IMG/VR virus record: IMGVR_UViG_3300042691_008014
Span: 41,601-105,600 of that record
DNA length: 64,000 nucleotides
DNA from: a virus
Reading direction: 5' to 3' (one strand)
Position numbers and translations under genes: made by a program. The notes below the pieces were generated by a model, which worked only from the letters and a program-made list of their open reading frames with translations, did no database searches and was not told the origin of the DNA. Position 1 is the first letter of the stretch. Every line of letters begins with the position of its first letter. Below, piece by piece: positions 52,346-62,001 of the stretch.

Positions 52346-53494
52346 TTAATACGAACCCGGATTTGCTTTTACAATATTACATGGGTATTCTTTAAATTCA
52401 GTTGTACCATCTTTTTTAGTTGCAATAACTTTTATAGTTCCTTTATATTCGGTAGTAGACCCCCAACCAATAAATTTGGATTCGGATTCAGCACTTTTTG
52501 GTACTGCGTTAGCTTTTATTTTAAATTCTATAGTTTCATTTCCACCACCAGCTAAATCAAAATTATTCTTTGGTATAATTAACCAATTCCAATTGTTTGC
52601 CAATTTAACTTGAAATGTTATGTTTACAGGTTGAGTATCGTTGTTTGTTATAGCCAATTGACCACCTGCTTCCCATTTAGTTGCATTGTAATCTTTTGCA
52701 TTAATTTTACCAGCTAATCCCTTTGTTATATCAGTTCTAGTTGTTGCGCCTGACCACTTAATGATTGTGGTTTTAACTAAAATATCACCACCACTTGCTA
52801 ATGCGGTATTGGATGCAGATTGTTGTATGGCCTGTTGTTGTTGAACTGCTCCTAATTGAGATTGTAATCCTTCAATTATGGAATTCAACGAATCAATTTG
52901 TTTAATTAGGGCTTCAATTTGTGCTTTAAATCCTGCATTTTGAGATTGTAATGATGCTCTTAAAATGGATTCATCTACTGATTTTTGTACTGCAGATTGT
53001 ATCTGTGTTGCAAATTGTTCAATCACTTTTGATAACGCATCCAACTGATTAGCCAATATATCATTGGTTTGCTCTATTGCTAATCTTTTATTAGTTTCAG
53101 ATAACACTTGTGATGTTAAAGTGTTGATTTCAGCATTTAAAACTTCAATATCCGTTGTTAATTTTTGAACCTGTTTTCTTAAATCCGCATTAGTAAGAAC
53201 TTCAGCGTCGTATAATGGTTTAGGTACTAAATCAAGATTTACTGTAGGGATATTTGGTTTTAATTCCTTAACTTCAGTATCAATTGCTTTTAAAAGTTCA
53301 ACATCATCTAATTTAGATTTAACCAATGGTTTGAATATCAAAGATGATGCGATATTATCTTCACTAACTACGGTTACACCATATTCATTTTTAGAAACAG
53401 CAGCAGACCCTGATACTTTTAGAATGTTTTCTAAATCAGTGTTTCTTTTTTCTTCTAATTTTAATGCAATTGCTTCTAATGATGTTAATGCCAT
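52346..53494 (-). CDS. tail protein with long coiled coil and C-terminal beta domain
   Basis: A 382-residue protein. Residues ~100-240 are a continuous coiled coil (LRKQVQKLTTDIEVLNAEI, then NDILANQLDALSKVIEQF and QIDSLNSIIEGLQSQLGAV). The last ~120 residues look like a beta sandwich (WEAGGQLAITNNDTQPVNIT), a carbohydrate-binding-like pattern. A trimeric fibre or spike with a C-terminal head is plausible. No family named. Confidence 0.65.
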   Translation of the reverse strand: MALTSLEAIALKLEEKRNTDLENILKVSGSAAVSKNEYGVTVVSEDNIASSLIFKPLVKSKLDDVELLKAIDTEVKELKPNIPTVNLDLVPKPLYDAEVLTNADLRKQVQKLTTDIEVLNAEINTLTSQVLSETNKRLAIEQTNDILANQLDALSKVIEQFATQIQSAVQKSVDESILRASLQSQNAGFKAQIEALIKQIDSLNSIIEGLQSQLGAVQQQQAIQQSASNTALASGGDILVKTTIIKWSGATTRTDITKGLAGKINAKDYNATKWEAGGQLAITNNDTQPVNITFQVKLANNWNWLIIPKNNFDLAGGGNETIEFKIKANAVPKSAESESKFIGWGSTTEYKGTIKVIATKKDGTTEFKEYPCNIVKANPGSY

Positions 53495-53496
53495 TG

Positions 53497-54558
53497 TTAT
53501 ACTATTTGAAATGTTAATTTATCATCAATTATAGTAGATATTTCACCATCAATTATTTTTAATTTTAATCGGTATGTTCTATACAATGGTAATGTATTTA
53601 AATCTAAAATAAAATAATTAGATGTGTTATCACATGAAATTTTAGTGTATTCTCCAAATGGAAATATAACATCGTTTGTGATATAATCTTCTAATTGATA
53701 ATATGATGTTGTAGGTAAATACTTTGATTGGTCGTATTCAAATGTTGTTGAAAATGACTTTAAAGGAAACATATCTCTACCTTTAATTCTAATTTTTATT
53801 CTACTATCTTTAGTATATTCCGTTTTTAAATTGGTAATAACTACCTTATAATCATCTTCAGCATAGCCAGTTACTGGTAATAAACTTCCAGTTGCAAAGG
53901 ATGTGTCATTCCAAACTACCTCTAATTTTGGTTCATATATCGTATTGGTTTCTTTAGAAAAGAATTTTAATACACCATAATCTAATGTATTTTCTTCGTT
54001 TTCTAATCCATGATGTACGATAAACCCATTATTTGGTATAGAACCACTTAACCATCCATTAACTATACCTGTCACATTGATTCTAATATCTGCATCTTCG
54101 TAGTTGTAAGATTGAGATGCCTGTGATGCCGTATACCATGTACCACCTTCCGCATTTGCAGAACCAGTTGTACCCGGTGTAAACACTGCGGTTCCTGCCG
54201 TAACATTATCTTGCCAAGTATTAACACCATTTCTGTATTTCCAACTTACACCATCTGATGTAATGTTATCGAATTTAGTACCAGTACCCATTGACCAACT
54301 CTGTGATATTGCGTTAGCGTGTATCGTATATTCTAAAGGAATTTCTTCCGCTTGGGAGGATTTTAGATTTAAATATACAATAGAACCACTTGGGATTCCC
54401 ATATTAGCTACATCAAATTTTATTAAAGTTCTAGCTATATCTTTACTAGAACCATAATACAATTTACCAACCTCTAATATCTCATCTCTACCTGCATTTT
54501 GGTCTGGTTGTTGTAAGTAAATACTGGCATCGAACGATGATGTGAATAATTTATGCAT
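53497..54558 (-). CDS. DNRLRE-like virion protein
   Basis: A 353-residue protein. Residues 1-~215 match the DNRLRE pattern: repeated beta strands ending in IARTLIKFDVANMGIPSGSIV, then VTGIVNGWLSGSIPNNGFIV and YEPKLEVVW. The remaining 135 residues form a separate beta domain starting at about 225. In phages such domains are found in tail and fibre proteins. It lies directly after the gp6/J gene, one base apart. Confidence 0.7.
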   Translation of the reverse strand: MHKLFTSSFDASIYLQQPDQNAGRDEILEVGKLYYGSSKDIARTLIKFDVANMGIPSGSIVYLNLKSSQAEEIPLEYTIHANAISQSWSMGTGTKFDNITSDGVSWKYRNGVNTWQDNVTAGTAVFTPGTTGSANAEGGTWYTASQASQSYNYEDADIRINVTGIVNGWLSGSIPNNGFIVHHGLENEENTLDYGVLKFFSKETNTIYEPKLEVVWNDTSFATGSLLPVTGYAEDDYKVVITNLKTEYTKDSRIKIRIKGRDMFPLKSFSTTFEYDQSKYLPTTSYYQLEDYITNDVIFPFGEYTKISCDNTSNYFILDLNTLPLYRTYRLKLKIIDGEISTIIDDKLTFQIV

Positions 54559-54559
54559 A

Positions 54560-56587
54560 TTATAAAGCTCTTCCTTTTATATCTTTGTTAGGGTATCTTA
54601 CTTCGAAAACACAAGGGTCTAATGATGGGTATACCACTTTACCTCTAGTTGCTTCATCGATATTGTATTTATTTGGTGAATAATTTCCATCTCCACCACA
54701 TAAGTTTGAAATCTTAACAGATGGAACACTCATGACTCCTTCTACATTTGCAAGTATTAATTCTAATTCAGAAATGTTTATTGGTTTATTGAATGTCCAA
54801 TTATCTATATTAAAATAATCTTGTATTTTAACTAAACAATTAGCAACCACTTCTCTTTTATTGTAATTTGAATAACATATTACATCAAAGTCAACACCTA
54901 TGTTTACAATGAATCCATCAATCATATTTACCGCATCGGTAATCAATCGATATTCACCTAAATAAGTTTTAAGATTTTGTTTAACTGCTTGATTTAAATT
55001 TACCAAATGTTTGTTAGAATCATACCCCAAAACATACATATTGATAGCAAATGGATTATTTACTTCATTTAATGATGATTTTTTAGTTGAAAGGTATTTA
55101 ATTAATTGTCCTTGAATATCCGATTTACTCATACCCTTAAATCCATCTACTAAATTAGTAAATTCTGCAATAGATGCTGGGCTAGATAAAATAGATGCAG
55201 GTGAATTGTTGTCTATCTCTCCATCTTGAGATACATACACCTTCGCAACTGAACCATATCTTTCTGGCAATGATAATGCTCTTACTATATAATCCTGTTT
55301 AGTTACTGCTCTGTTTTGTGAACCAAATGTTGCTAAAGCGTTTTGTCTGATTTCTTCAATAGATTCTGCCCCTCTACCACCTATTGCAGGTTCTAAATTT
55401 TCTACTGCAATTGATGATTTGAATGAGTTATACATACCAACAATGTCCGTTGGGATAGCCAGTAAATCATCATCGAATTCAATTTTTTGAATTTTTGTTA
55501 AATCACCAACATTAACATTTGATGCAATTCCTCCACCTGTTAAGTATTTTATACTCAACACTTGCCCAGCAGGTGCTATGCCAAATGTGTTTGTTTTTAA
55601 AAAGTTAGATGGGTCAATTCCTTGATTCAATCTATTAATAGAATTTGCCAAACCTAATCCTATATTTTTTGTATTAGGTAGTATTTGCTCATCTCTTAAA
55701 TTAACATCACCACTACCAAATTGTATTTCAGTTGTATTATCCGAATTAATTTTTACAGAAAATCTACGAGGTACTTTTTGTACTTCTAAAATATATGGTA
55801 CTGAACCAGAATACTGTGATAAATCATTCACATTGGGTTGTTCTACAAATATACTTTCTTGAGCCAAATATGGAACTTCATAATATCTGTTGTTATTGGA
55901 ATCAGTTATTGATACTATTTGTATGATATTAGTTTCGGATAATTGAATAGATGGGTAATCAGTATCACTACCCAATGTAATAGCAGTAGTATTTTCTTTA
56001 GCTGAAATGGCTTTAATTTTTTTGGATACTAAATATTGAGTAGGGGTACCAGTTGTAGCATCCCTTTCGTATACTTCAATTGTTCTATCCGTTGGATTTT
56101 CAAAATCGATTGCATCGGTAGTTATAAAAGATACATTACTATTTGTGGAGGATTGTACCTCAAATCCAGCTTTTATTTTAAAATAAAATCTACTATCTGC
56201 GGAATAATTAACACCACCATTTTCAACTTCAAAAACCGATGGTATTAATTGATAAACAGTCAGTGTGGTTATAGCGGGTGAAGTTACTTTAGGTTTATAT
56301 CCCATAGATTGAGCCAATGAAACCACATTTTTACGTTCCGTAGCATGGGATAACATTGATTCTTTTAATTGAGTATCTTGGTAAAATGAAAGAACATCTC
56401 CAATTGCAGCAGCCTGTTCAATAAACACCATACCAGGTGATGCTTCATTAAAATCTGAATATGTATTTGGGAAATAGGTTTTAGTAAAATCTATTAAATT
56501 TTGCTTAAACGTGGCAAAATCTTTACCAATGTAATTGATGTTTTTAGTATCACTACCCCAACTTTTGTTTGATGGATTAATTGCCAT
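54560..56587 (-). CDS. baseplate wedge protein, gp6/J family
   Basis: A 675-residue baseplate J / gp6-like wedge protein. Signs are the N-terminal NYIGKDFATFKQNLIDF, SPGMVFIEQAAAIGDVLSFY (the conserved helix), then EIQFGSGDVNLRD and, near 400, GGRGAESIEEIRQNALATFG, all standard for the family, with a C-terminal helix-strand docking domain. Length matches gp6 (660). It sits right after gp25, as in related phages. Confidence 0.92.
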   Translation of the reverse strand: MAINPSNKSWGSDTKNINYIGKDFATFKQNLIDFTKTYFPNTYSDFNEASPGMVFIEQAAAIGDVLSFYQDTQLKESMLSHATERKNVVSLAQSMGYKPKVTSPAITTLTVYQLIPSVFEVENGGVNYSADSRFYFKIKAGFEVQSSTNSNVSFITTDAIDFENPTDRTIEVYERDATTGTPTQYLVSKKIKAISAKENTTAITLGSDTDYPSIQLSETNIIQIVSITDSNNNRYYEVPYLAQESIFVEQPNVNDLSQYSGSVPYILEVQKVPRRFSVKINSDNTTEIQFGSGDVNLRDEQILPNTKNIGLGLANSINRLNQGIDPSNFLKTNTFGIAPAGQVLSIKYLTGGGIASNVNVGDLTKIQKIEFDDDLLAIPTDIVGMYNSFKSSIAVENLEPAIGGRGAESIEEIRQNALATFGSQNRAVTKQDYIVRALSLPERYGSVAKVYVSQDGEIDNNSPASILSSPASIAEFTNLVDGFKGMSKSDIQGQLIKYLSTKKSSLNEVNNPFAINMYVLGYDSNKHLVNLNQAVKQNLKTYLGEYRLITDAVNMIDGFIVNIGVDFDVICYSNYNKREVVANCLVKIQDYFNIDNWTFNKPINISELELILANVEGVMSVPSVKISNLCGGDGNYSPNKYNIDEATRGKVVYPSLDPCVFEVRYPNKDIKGRAL

Positions 56588-56589
56588 TA

Positions 56590-57027
56590 CTAATTATTTA
56601 TGTTTATTTGTACTGATTCTGTTAAATTTGGATTTGATGCTAAAGAAAATTGAATGTCCAATGATATTCTGTTTGTATCAATATCATTATCATCGTAATC
56701 AAATACTATTGAAGTTAAACTTAAATATGGTAACCAAGTATCAACTGCATCTACAATAGATGTTTCAATTCTTGACTCAATAGTAGCACCGTCCATCTGT
56801 TCAAATAACACCAACCAAACATCACACCCAAATTCAGGATTCATTAATCTTTCTCCTTTTTTTGTTAGGATTAGGTTTTTTAAATTATCTTTTGCTTGAG
56901 TTAGAGTAGTATAATTTGTAGAAAATACACCATTAGAATTTGAAGATTTGTTTATCCCAATTCCTAATACTTTATAATCATTTTCAGCTAAATCCGCTAC
57001 TTTTACATTACCTAACTCTATTGCCAT
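56590..57027 (-). CDS. 25: baseplate wedge protein gp25-like
   Basis: A 145-residue gp25 family protein: QAKDNLKNLILTKKGERLMNPEFGCDVW is the diagnostic segment, followed by LFEQMDG and a beta-hairpin C-terminus. Length is near T4 gp25 (132). It joins the wedge to the sheath initiation complex. It overlaps the upstream gene by one base. Confidence 0.93.
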   Translation of the reverse strand: MAIELGNVKVADLAENDYKVLGIGINKSSNSNGVFSTNYTTLTQAKDNLKNLILTKKGERLMNPEFGCDVWLVLFEQMDGATIESRIETSIVDAVDTWLPYLSLTSIVFDYDDNDIDTNRISLDIQFSLASNPNLTESVQININN

Positions 57028-57551
57028 TATTTAAATCTTTTTACTAATTCTGAATAATCTCTTGATAATGCCTTTATTGTAGCATCTTGTAATCCATCAC
57101 CCGTAGATTCAAAGTTTGGAACATTAGATGGTACATTTACCTCTCTAAAATCCATAGTTTCCCATTCACTCTCATCAACTCTTAATTCAGGTTTAATCAT
57201 ATCTAATACACTCCCAACTGCTTGAGCACCTTCCTTACGTTGTTCTGATGAAAATGGTTGGGTCATATTTAGAATCTCATTTATCATCGGGTCTTTTGAA
57301 AATTCCTTTTTGATTTGAGGTTTTTGTTGAGGTTGTACCACCTTTCTACTTTGTTGTAAAGCATTATTCGCAGCTGCAAATGGGTCTACTGATTTAATAG
57401 CCTCCTTTAAAGTAGGTGCGGTTGATGCTTTAGGTAAATTTGGAGTAACTGCACCAGATTTGATAAGTTTAGCAACTTCCTCTTTTACTTGTGCTTTTAC
57501 TTCATTCTTAACCACTTCTTTAATTAGTGATACTAAAATGTCTGATTTCAT
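57027..57551 (-). CDS. hypothetical baseplate-region protein (174 aa)
   Basis: A 174-residue protein with an N-terminal amphipathic helix (LIKEVVKNEVKAQVKEEVAKLIK), an Ala/Pro/Gln-rich middle (PQQKPQIKKEFSKDPMINEILNM) and a helical end. It is followed directly by gp25. I cannot name it; a small baseplate or hub assembly protein is likely from place. Confidence 0.65.
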   Translation of the reverse strand: MKSDILVSLIKEVVKNEVKAQVKEEVAKLIKSGAVTPNLPKASTAPTLKEAIKSVDPFAAANNALQQSRKVVQPQQKPQIKKEFSKDPMINEILNMTQPFSSEQRKEGAQAVGSVLDMIKPELRVDESEWETMDFREVNVPSNVPNFESTGDGLQDATIKALSRDYSELVKRFK

Positions 57552-57573
57552 AAAAATTATTGTTCTGTTTGTT

Positions 57574-57584
57574 AATAAATATAA
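57574..57584 (-). promoter_or_regulatory. promoter-like box, one mismatch
   Basis: Minus-strand TTATATTTATT (ten of eleven bases of the common box) followed by AACAAACAGAACAATAATTTTT and the ATG at 57551. Confidence 0.45.
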
Positions 57585-57605
57585 TAAGTTAAAATTTACA
57601 CCGAT

Positions 57606-58592
57606 TTATCTTGAGGCAAGTAGTGTAGATGATTCTATTAGTTCTGCTTCATCTCCATATATTATAGATTTTATAGCTGCTGCGATTTCTGGTTCTTGAG
57701 TTTGCTCACCTTCTATAAATCCTTTAGCGATAGCAGTTCCAATTGCAGAAAGTGTATCAGTTTGATTTTCCGTTTGAGTTATAGCACTCGTTGCATCTAA
57801 TGCAGTATCTACACCAACTATTGCTATACCACCCGCGAGTGATACCATATCTTTAAAATCTAAAGAAGATAATGGACTACCACTAAATGGTTTAACAAAA
57901 TAACCAGCCCATGGTAAAACTCCAGGAGCAGGTGGGGCAGGTGGAGGGTATGTACAATTACAAGTAAATAATCCACCTACCGTTAGTAAATGTACTGATG
58001 CGGATATTATAAAATTTAATAAAAATGGTGAAATACTAGCCATTGGTGGTACAACAATTGGTGTCCATATTCCAGGAGATAAATTCAAACCAGTATTTGT
58101 TGTTAAATTTGCAACTGCACCAATACATGGTATATTTGGAACAGGTATTTTAGCAGAAGTTGCACCTAACCAATATGCCTGAATCGCAGGTCCAATATCT
58201 CTTAACAAATCTCCAGTTTTACTTAATGTAGTTGTATTCAAAATTAAAAGTAAAGTTGACTCCATTAAAGCAACATTGCCTCCTGTGAATGGAACACCTC
58301 CTATCAAAGTTTTACCACCTCGTATAGCTTTATCATATTCTTCGGTTAAAGATTGAGCGAATGAGTAGTTGTTTGCTATATTATTTAAATCTGTTTCAGG
58401 GAAAAAATCACCAATAACACCAGTATCACCCAATACAGAAGTACCTCCCACAACCGAAGAAGCTACCGCTGCTATTTTAGATTTAGCAACATTTTCTGCC
58501 ATTTCTAATGACATATTTAAATAAAAGTCCGACCAACTATTAGAAATTCCTCCTTTAAAAAGTTGTTTTGCCGCATTTAAATTTATAGCCAT
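57606..58592 (-). CDS. hypothetical baseplate-region protein with Pro-rich segment (328 aa)
   Basis: A 328-residue Ala/Gly-rich protein with PAAR-like aspects near residues 145-225: KIPVPNIPCIGAVANLTT, TPIVVPPMASISPFLL and a CNCTYPPPAPPAPG cysteine/proline turn. That is only a resemblance. The start ATG overlaps the stop of the central-spike gene. It may cap or extend the hub/spike. Confidence 0.6.
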   Translation of the reverse strand: MAINLNAAKQLFKGGISNSWSDFYLNMSLEMAENVAKSKIAAVASSVVGGTSVLGDTGVIGDFFPETDLNNIANNYSFAQSLTEEYDKAIRGGKTLIGGVPFTGGNVALMESTLLLILNTTTLSKTGDLLRDIGPAIQAYWLGATSAKIPVPNIPCIGAVANLTTNTGLNLSPGIWTPIVVPPMASISPFLLNFIISASVHLLTVGGLFTCNCTYPPPAPPAPGVLPWAGYFVKPFSGSPLSSLDFKDMVSLAGGIAIVGVDTALDATSAITQTENQTDTLSAIGTAIAKGFIEGEQTQEPEIAAAIKSIIYGDEAELIESSTLLASR

Positions 58593-59836
58593 TAGGTTTT
58601 ACTTAAATAATTATTAGCAGATAATATGGTTTTTAATTGTGAGTTTATTGATTGAAATGCTGCAGCGTTTTCTGGACCAACTTTCGATGGACCAGATGGT
58701 GTTAAGTAATTTTGTTGTAAAATCGCACTTATTAAATCTTTTAATATCTTAACAAGTTCCCCACCCAATACCATTTGTTGTACAGCCGCTCCTTCTTGTC
58801 CTACTCCACTATTCTTTCCTATAAATACTTTACCACTATCGGAATTAAGAAATATCTGATTAGAACCTTTTGAGTGTAATGTTATATTTTTATTATTGTG
58901 AATATAAACTTCTTGCTCTGCATCAACTGTAAAATTACCATCAGTTAGTATTCCAGTATTTCCTTTTCCAAATATAATAAATTCACTTGCTTTTGATGAA
59001 AGGATTATTCTATCTGAATTTATAAATAATTGGTCACCTTTTAACGAATCGGATGATGGATATCCTTTGAATGCAGTTTTAGTTTTAGCTACGGTTTCTT
59101 TAAAAGGTACTTTAACTTTATTAGAAGTTATATAAATTGATGTACCATCTTTGTTAATATCTTCATCTACTAATTCACCTATTTTTTTTGAATCTAATTC
59201 TGGATTCTGTTTATTACGAATGAATATAGATGGGGATGATGTTTTACTATCTTCAGTTAAAAAAAACTCACTAAAACGAATTGTGTTGCCAACTCTACCA
59301 CTTATAATAGTATCACCGTTTGATGGTTTTAAAAATTTAATTTTTTCATTTACCGAATACTCGTTTTTATCTTTAGTTTTAGTTTTTGCATTTGTCTTAC
59401 CACCAGTAGCAGCAGTATTAGCCATAGAACCACCACCTTGTTTTCCAGCAGGCACTTCTACATCTTCCTCTAACGTAGCGTAATAGGTTGTGTAATCTCT
59501 TCTATAATTTGAATAAGGAGTATTGGTATATGGTAGATAAAATGATTGATTGTGTAATTTTACTATCACTACCGTTTCTCCTTTGATTGGAAATGTAAAA
59601 TTATTTTTATCAAATGGAAATGCGTAATCATCTACTTTGATATTACTTTCTCTTCGATAAGTAATGGCACCGTACATTCTAGCATCTTTGTCAGAAAATG
59701 CTTTATTATCGTTGTATACCGAAATAGCATCAAGTCCAGCTTCACCTGCTTCTTTAGTTAATAATTCGGTTGTTGTACCATATACATTATCTACTGTTGC
59801 TAAAAATCCAAATATGTTACTTTGGGTATCTGCCAT
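58592..59836 (-). CDS. baseplate hub/central spike protein with OB-like and beta-helix domains (gp5-like)
   Basis: A 414-residue protein. Residues 1-110 look like an OB fold (ARMYGAITYRRE, FPIKGETVVIVKL). A repeat-rich beta helix follows from about 270 (FINSDRIILSSKASEFIIFG, then VDAEQEVYIHNNKNITLHSK and IFLNSDSGKVFIGKN), as in T4 gp5 and VgrG spikes. There is no lysozyme domain. It ends in a helix. It follows the start of the next gene by one base. Confidence 0.85.
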   Translation of the reverse strand: MADTQSNIFGFLATVDNVYGTTTELLTKEAGEAGLDAISVYNDNKAFSDKDARMYGAITYRRESNIKVDDYAFPFDKNNFTFPIKGETVVIVKLHNQSFYLPYTNTPYSNYRRDYTTYYATLEEDVEVPAGKQGGGSMANTAATGGKTNAKTKTKDKNEYSVNEKIKFLKPSNGDTIISGRVGNTIRFSEFFLTEDSKTSSPSIFIRNKQNPELDSKKIGELVDEDINKDGTSIYITSNKVKVPFKETVAKTKTAFKGYPSSDSLKGDQLFINSDRIILSSKASEFIIFGKGNTGILTDGNFTVDAEQEVYIHNNKNITLHSKGSNQIFLNSDSGKVFIGKNSGVGQEGAAVQQMVLGGELVKILKDLISAILQQNYLTPSGPSKVGPENAAAFQSINSQLKTILSANNYLSKT

Positions 59837-60240
59837 TATAATTTAGTTTTTATCTCTTCAATTTCGACCTGAATATCTAATAACTTTTCATCGTTCTTCT
59901 TGTCCAATTCATTTACCGTATCTTCTAATTCGGTAAGCAATTGAGCCTTTTCATGTTCACTCAACCAACCATCTTCACCTATACCTTTAGCTTCAGCCTG
60001 TGCCAATCTCTGTGCAATTGTAGCCAACTTAATTAAATGGTCATCATTCTTAATGGATGAATCGATTAGGTCTCTAATAATGGGAGCTATTACAGTTGCT
60101 TCACCTACACTTTTAATTAACTTACGAAGTGATTCAATCATTTCTGAAATGTTCTTCTTCTTTACTTGTTGATTATCGTAAATATCTTTGAATAGTGATG
60201 ATAAGTTTTTACCATCAAATAATTGAAATTCTGCGCTCAT
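59836..60240 (-). CDS. hypothetical helical protein at the head of the tail operon (134 aa)
   Basis: A 134-residue, almost wholly helical protein with a heptad-like pattern (ISEMIESLRKLIKSV, then IAQRLAQAEAKG and ELEDTVNELDKKNDEKLLDI). It is the first gene of the tail unit after the carbamoyltransferase; the gap between them has AT-rich TTATAATTATATA on the minus strand, a possible weak promoter. No family recognised. Confidence 0.6.
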   Translation of the reverse strand: MSAEFQLFDGKNLSSLFKDIYDNQQVKKKNISEMIESLRKLIKSVGEATVIAPIIRDLIDSSIKNDDHLIKLATIAQRLAQAEAKGIGEDGWLSEHEKAQLLTELEDTVNELDKKNDEKLLDIQVEIEEIKTKL

Positions 60241-60299
60241 ATTATGTTGTTCTTTACTATATAATTATAAAGTTATTCACTTATTAGATTGTATTCGTA

Positions 60300-61997
60300 T
60301 TATATCTTACTTATTATGTAATTACCAATAACTAAATAATCCATATCACAATTTTTAAATGTGTTAACCGCAGTGTACGGGTCATTAACCATTGTTTGTC
60401 CTCTTAAATTAAAAGATGTATTCAATAGTATAGGTGTTCCACTTACTTTTTCAAATGCTTTTAACAATTCATAATACAGAGGATTTTGTTGACTTTTTAC
60501 CGTTTGAATTCGTGCACTATTATCTACATGAGTTACGGATGGGATTGGTATTTCGGAAATTACTTGTACAACCTGATTCATGTATGGAACATCTTCTTCT
60601 GATTTAAAGTATTGTTGATAATCTTCGTGAGTTACGGATGGAGCAAATGGTCTAAACATTTCCCTCTTTTTGACAACCTTATTTATCCTATCTCTAACAT
60701 CTGGTAAATGTGGATTGGCTAAAATAGAACGATTACCTAATGCTCTTGCACCGAATTCAGTTCTACCTTGAAACCATCCTATGATATTACCTTCATTGAT
60801 TAACTCTGCGGTTTTATTTAATAACTCATCTGAATTTTTATAGTATTTAAACGATATATCTCCGATTCTATCTATAATGTTTAATACATATTCTTTACTA
60901 AATTCGGGTCCTAAATATGGGGATTGGTTATCACCACCTTTTACTTTAGGATTTCCAATTACATCATGCCACACATATAAACATGCTCCAATTGCAGAAC
61001 CCGCATCAGATGGTGCGTATGGAATCCAAACATTTTTTATTGCACAATGTTTTTTTATTTTACCATTAGCAGTTCCATTATATGCACATCCTCCACCTAA
61101 TACTAAATTTGAATTATCGGAATGACTGCATGAGTTATTGATAATATAATACAAACATCTCTCATACCATCGTTGTAAAGCAGCAGCTAAATCCATATGA
61201 TGTTGTTCTAATTTAGATTCAGGTTCACGTGGTTCAAATCCTATCAATTTAACCAAATCCAATGTAAACATATCCGTATTAGAATACTCCCATGTAAAAT
61301 ACTTCTGATTTATATCAACCAAATTAACAGTATCCAATGATGCGAATGTATCAAATAATTCGTTATATTTTGAAGAATCTCCGTATGGAGCCAATCCCAT
61401 TACTTTGTACTCACCACTATTTGGTTTAAATCCCAAATATGAAGTTATAGTTGAATATATTAATCCCAATGAATTTGGGAATTTGACTGTTTTAATTTCA
61501 ATAATACCATTTGAATTACATTCTGCAATGGATATGGTATCCCATTCACCAACCCCATCAATTGAAATTCCAATAGCTTTATCAAAAGGTGAGGTATAAA
61601 AAGATAAAGCCAAATGAGATAAGTGATGTTTTGTAAATGTAATTACTCCATCGTATCCAATAGCATCTTTTATATATTTTTTTAAATTACCTTGAGTTGC
61701 TTTAAATTCTTTTTTAAATTTATTCCAAGTTTTGAAATACTTAATCCATCTCTTTCCTAATGTCTTACTAACTCTATCATATTTGATATTTGGTACTTCA
61801 TACCAACACACCATATCAACTTCATCTATTGTAATTTGTGCATGAGATAGACATGCTTCTATGGCCTTAAACGGAAAAGAGTTGTCGTGCTTTATACCCG
61901 ACAACTTCTCTTCTTCTATTGCAAATACTACCTTACCATCTATAACTAATGCCGCAGCTGAATCGTGGTAAAATGCTGATAATCCTAATTGAATCAT
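60300..61997 (-). CDS. NodU/TobZ-type carbamoyltransferase
   Basis: A 565-residue carbamoyltransferase. N-terminal Kae1-like part: AFYHDSAAAL (H11, D12), KHHLSHLA (H124, H125, H128) and IDGVGEWDT (D148) for metal and ATP. LVLGGGCAYNG and YAPSDAGSAIGAC are the family glycine loops, and WFQGRTEFGARALGNRSILA with LNTSFNLRGQ the C-terminal adenylate/carbamoyl site. All catalytic landmarks seem intact. It puts carbamoyl from carbamoyl phosphate on a hydroxyl of a sugar or antibiotic-like acceptor; in phages it is linked to DNA or glycan modification. Confidence 0.95.
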   Translation of the reverse strand: MIQLGLSAFYHDSAAALVIDGKVVFAIEEEKLSGIKHDNSFPFKAIEACLSHAQITIDEVDMVCWYEVPNIKYDRVSKTLGKRWIKYFKTWNKFKKEFKATQGNLKKYIKDAIGYDGVITFTKHHLSHLALSFYTSPFDKAIGISIDGVGEWDTISIAECNSNGIIEIKTVKFPNSLGLIYSTITSYLGFKPNSGEYKVMGLAPYGDSSKYNELFDTFASLDTVNLVDINQKYFTWEYSNTDMFTLDLVKLIGFEPREPESKLEQHHMDLAAALQRWYERCLYYIINNSCSHSDNSNLVLGGGCAYNGTANGKIKKHCAIKNVWIPYAPSDAGSAIGACLYVWHDVIGNPKVKGGDNQSPYLGPEFSKEYVLNIIDRIGDISFKYYKNSDELLNKTAELINEGNIIGWFQGRTEFGARALGNRSILANPHLPDVRDRINKVVKKREMFRPFAPSVTHEDYQQYFKSEEDVPYMNQVVQVISEIPIPSVTHVDNSARIQTVKSQQNPLYYELLKAFEKVSGTPILLNTSFNLRGQTMVNDPYTAVNTFKNCDMDYLVIGNYIISKI

Positions 61998-62001
61998 AAT
62001 C

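Noticed and set aside
59151-59483. 110-residue plus-strand open frame
   Set aside because: It is antisense to the gp5-like spike gene with no start signal.
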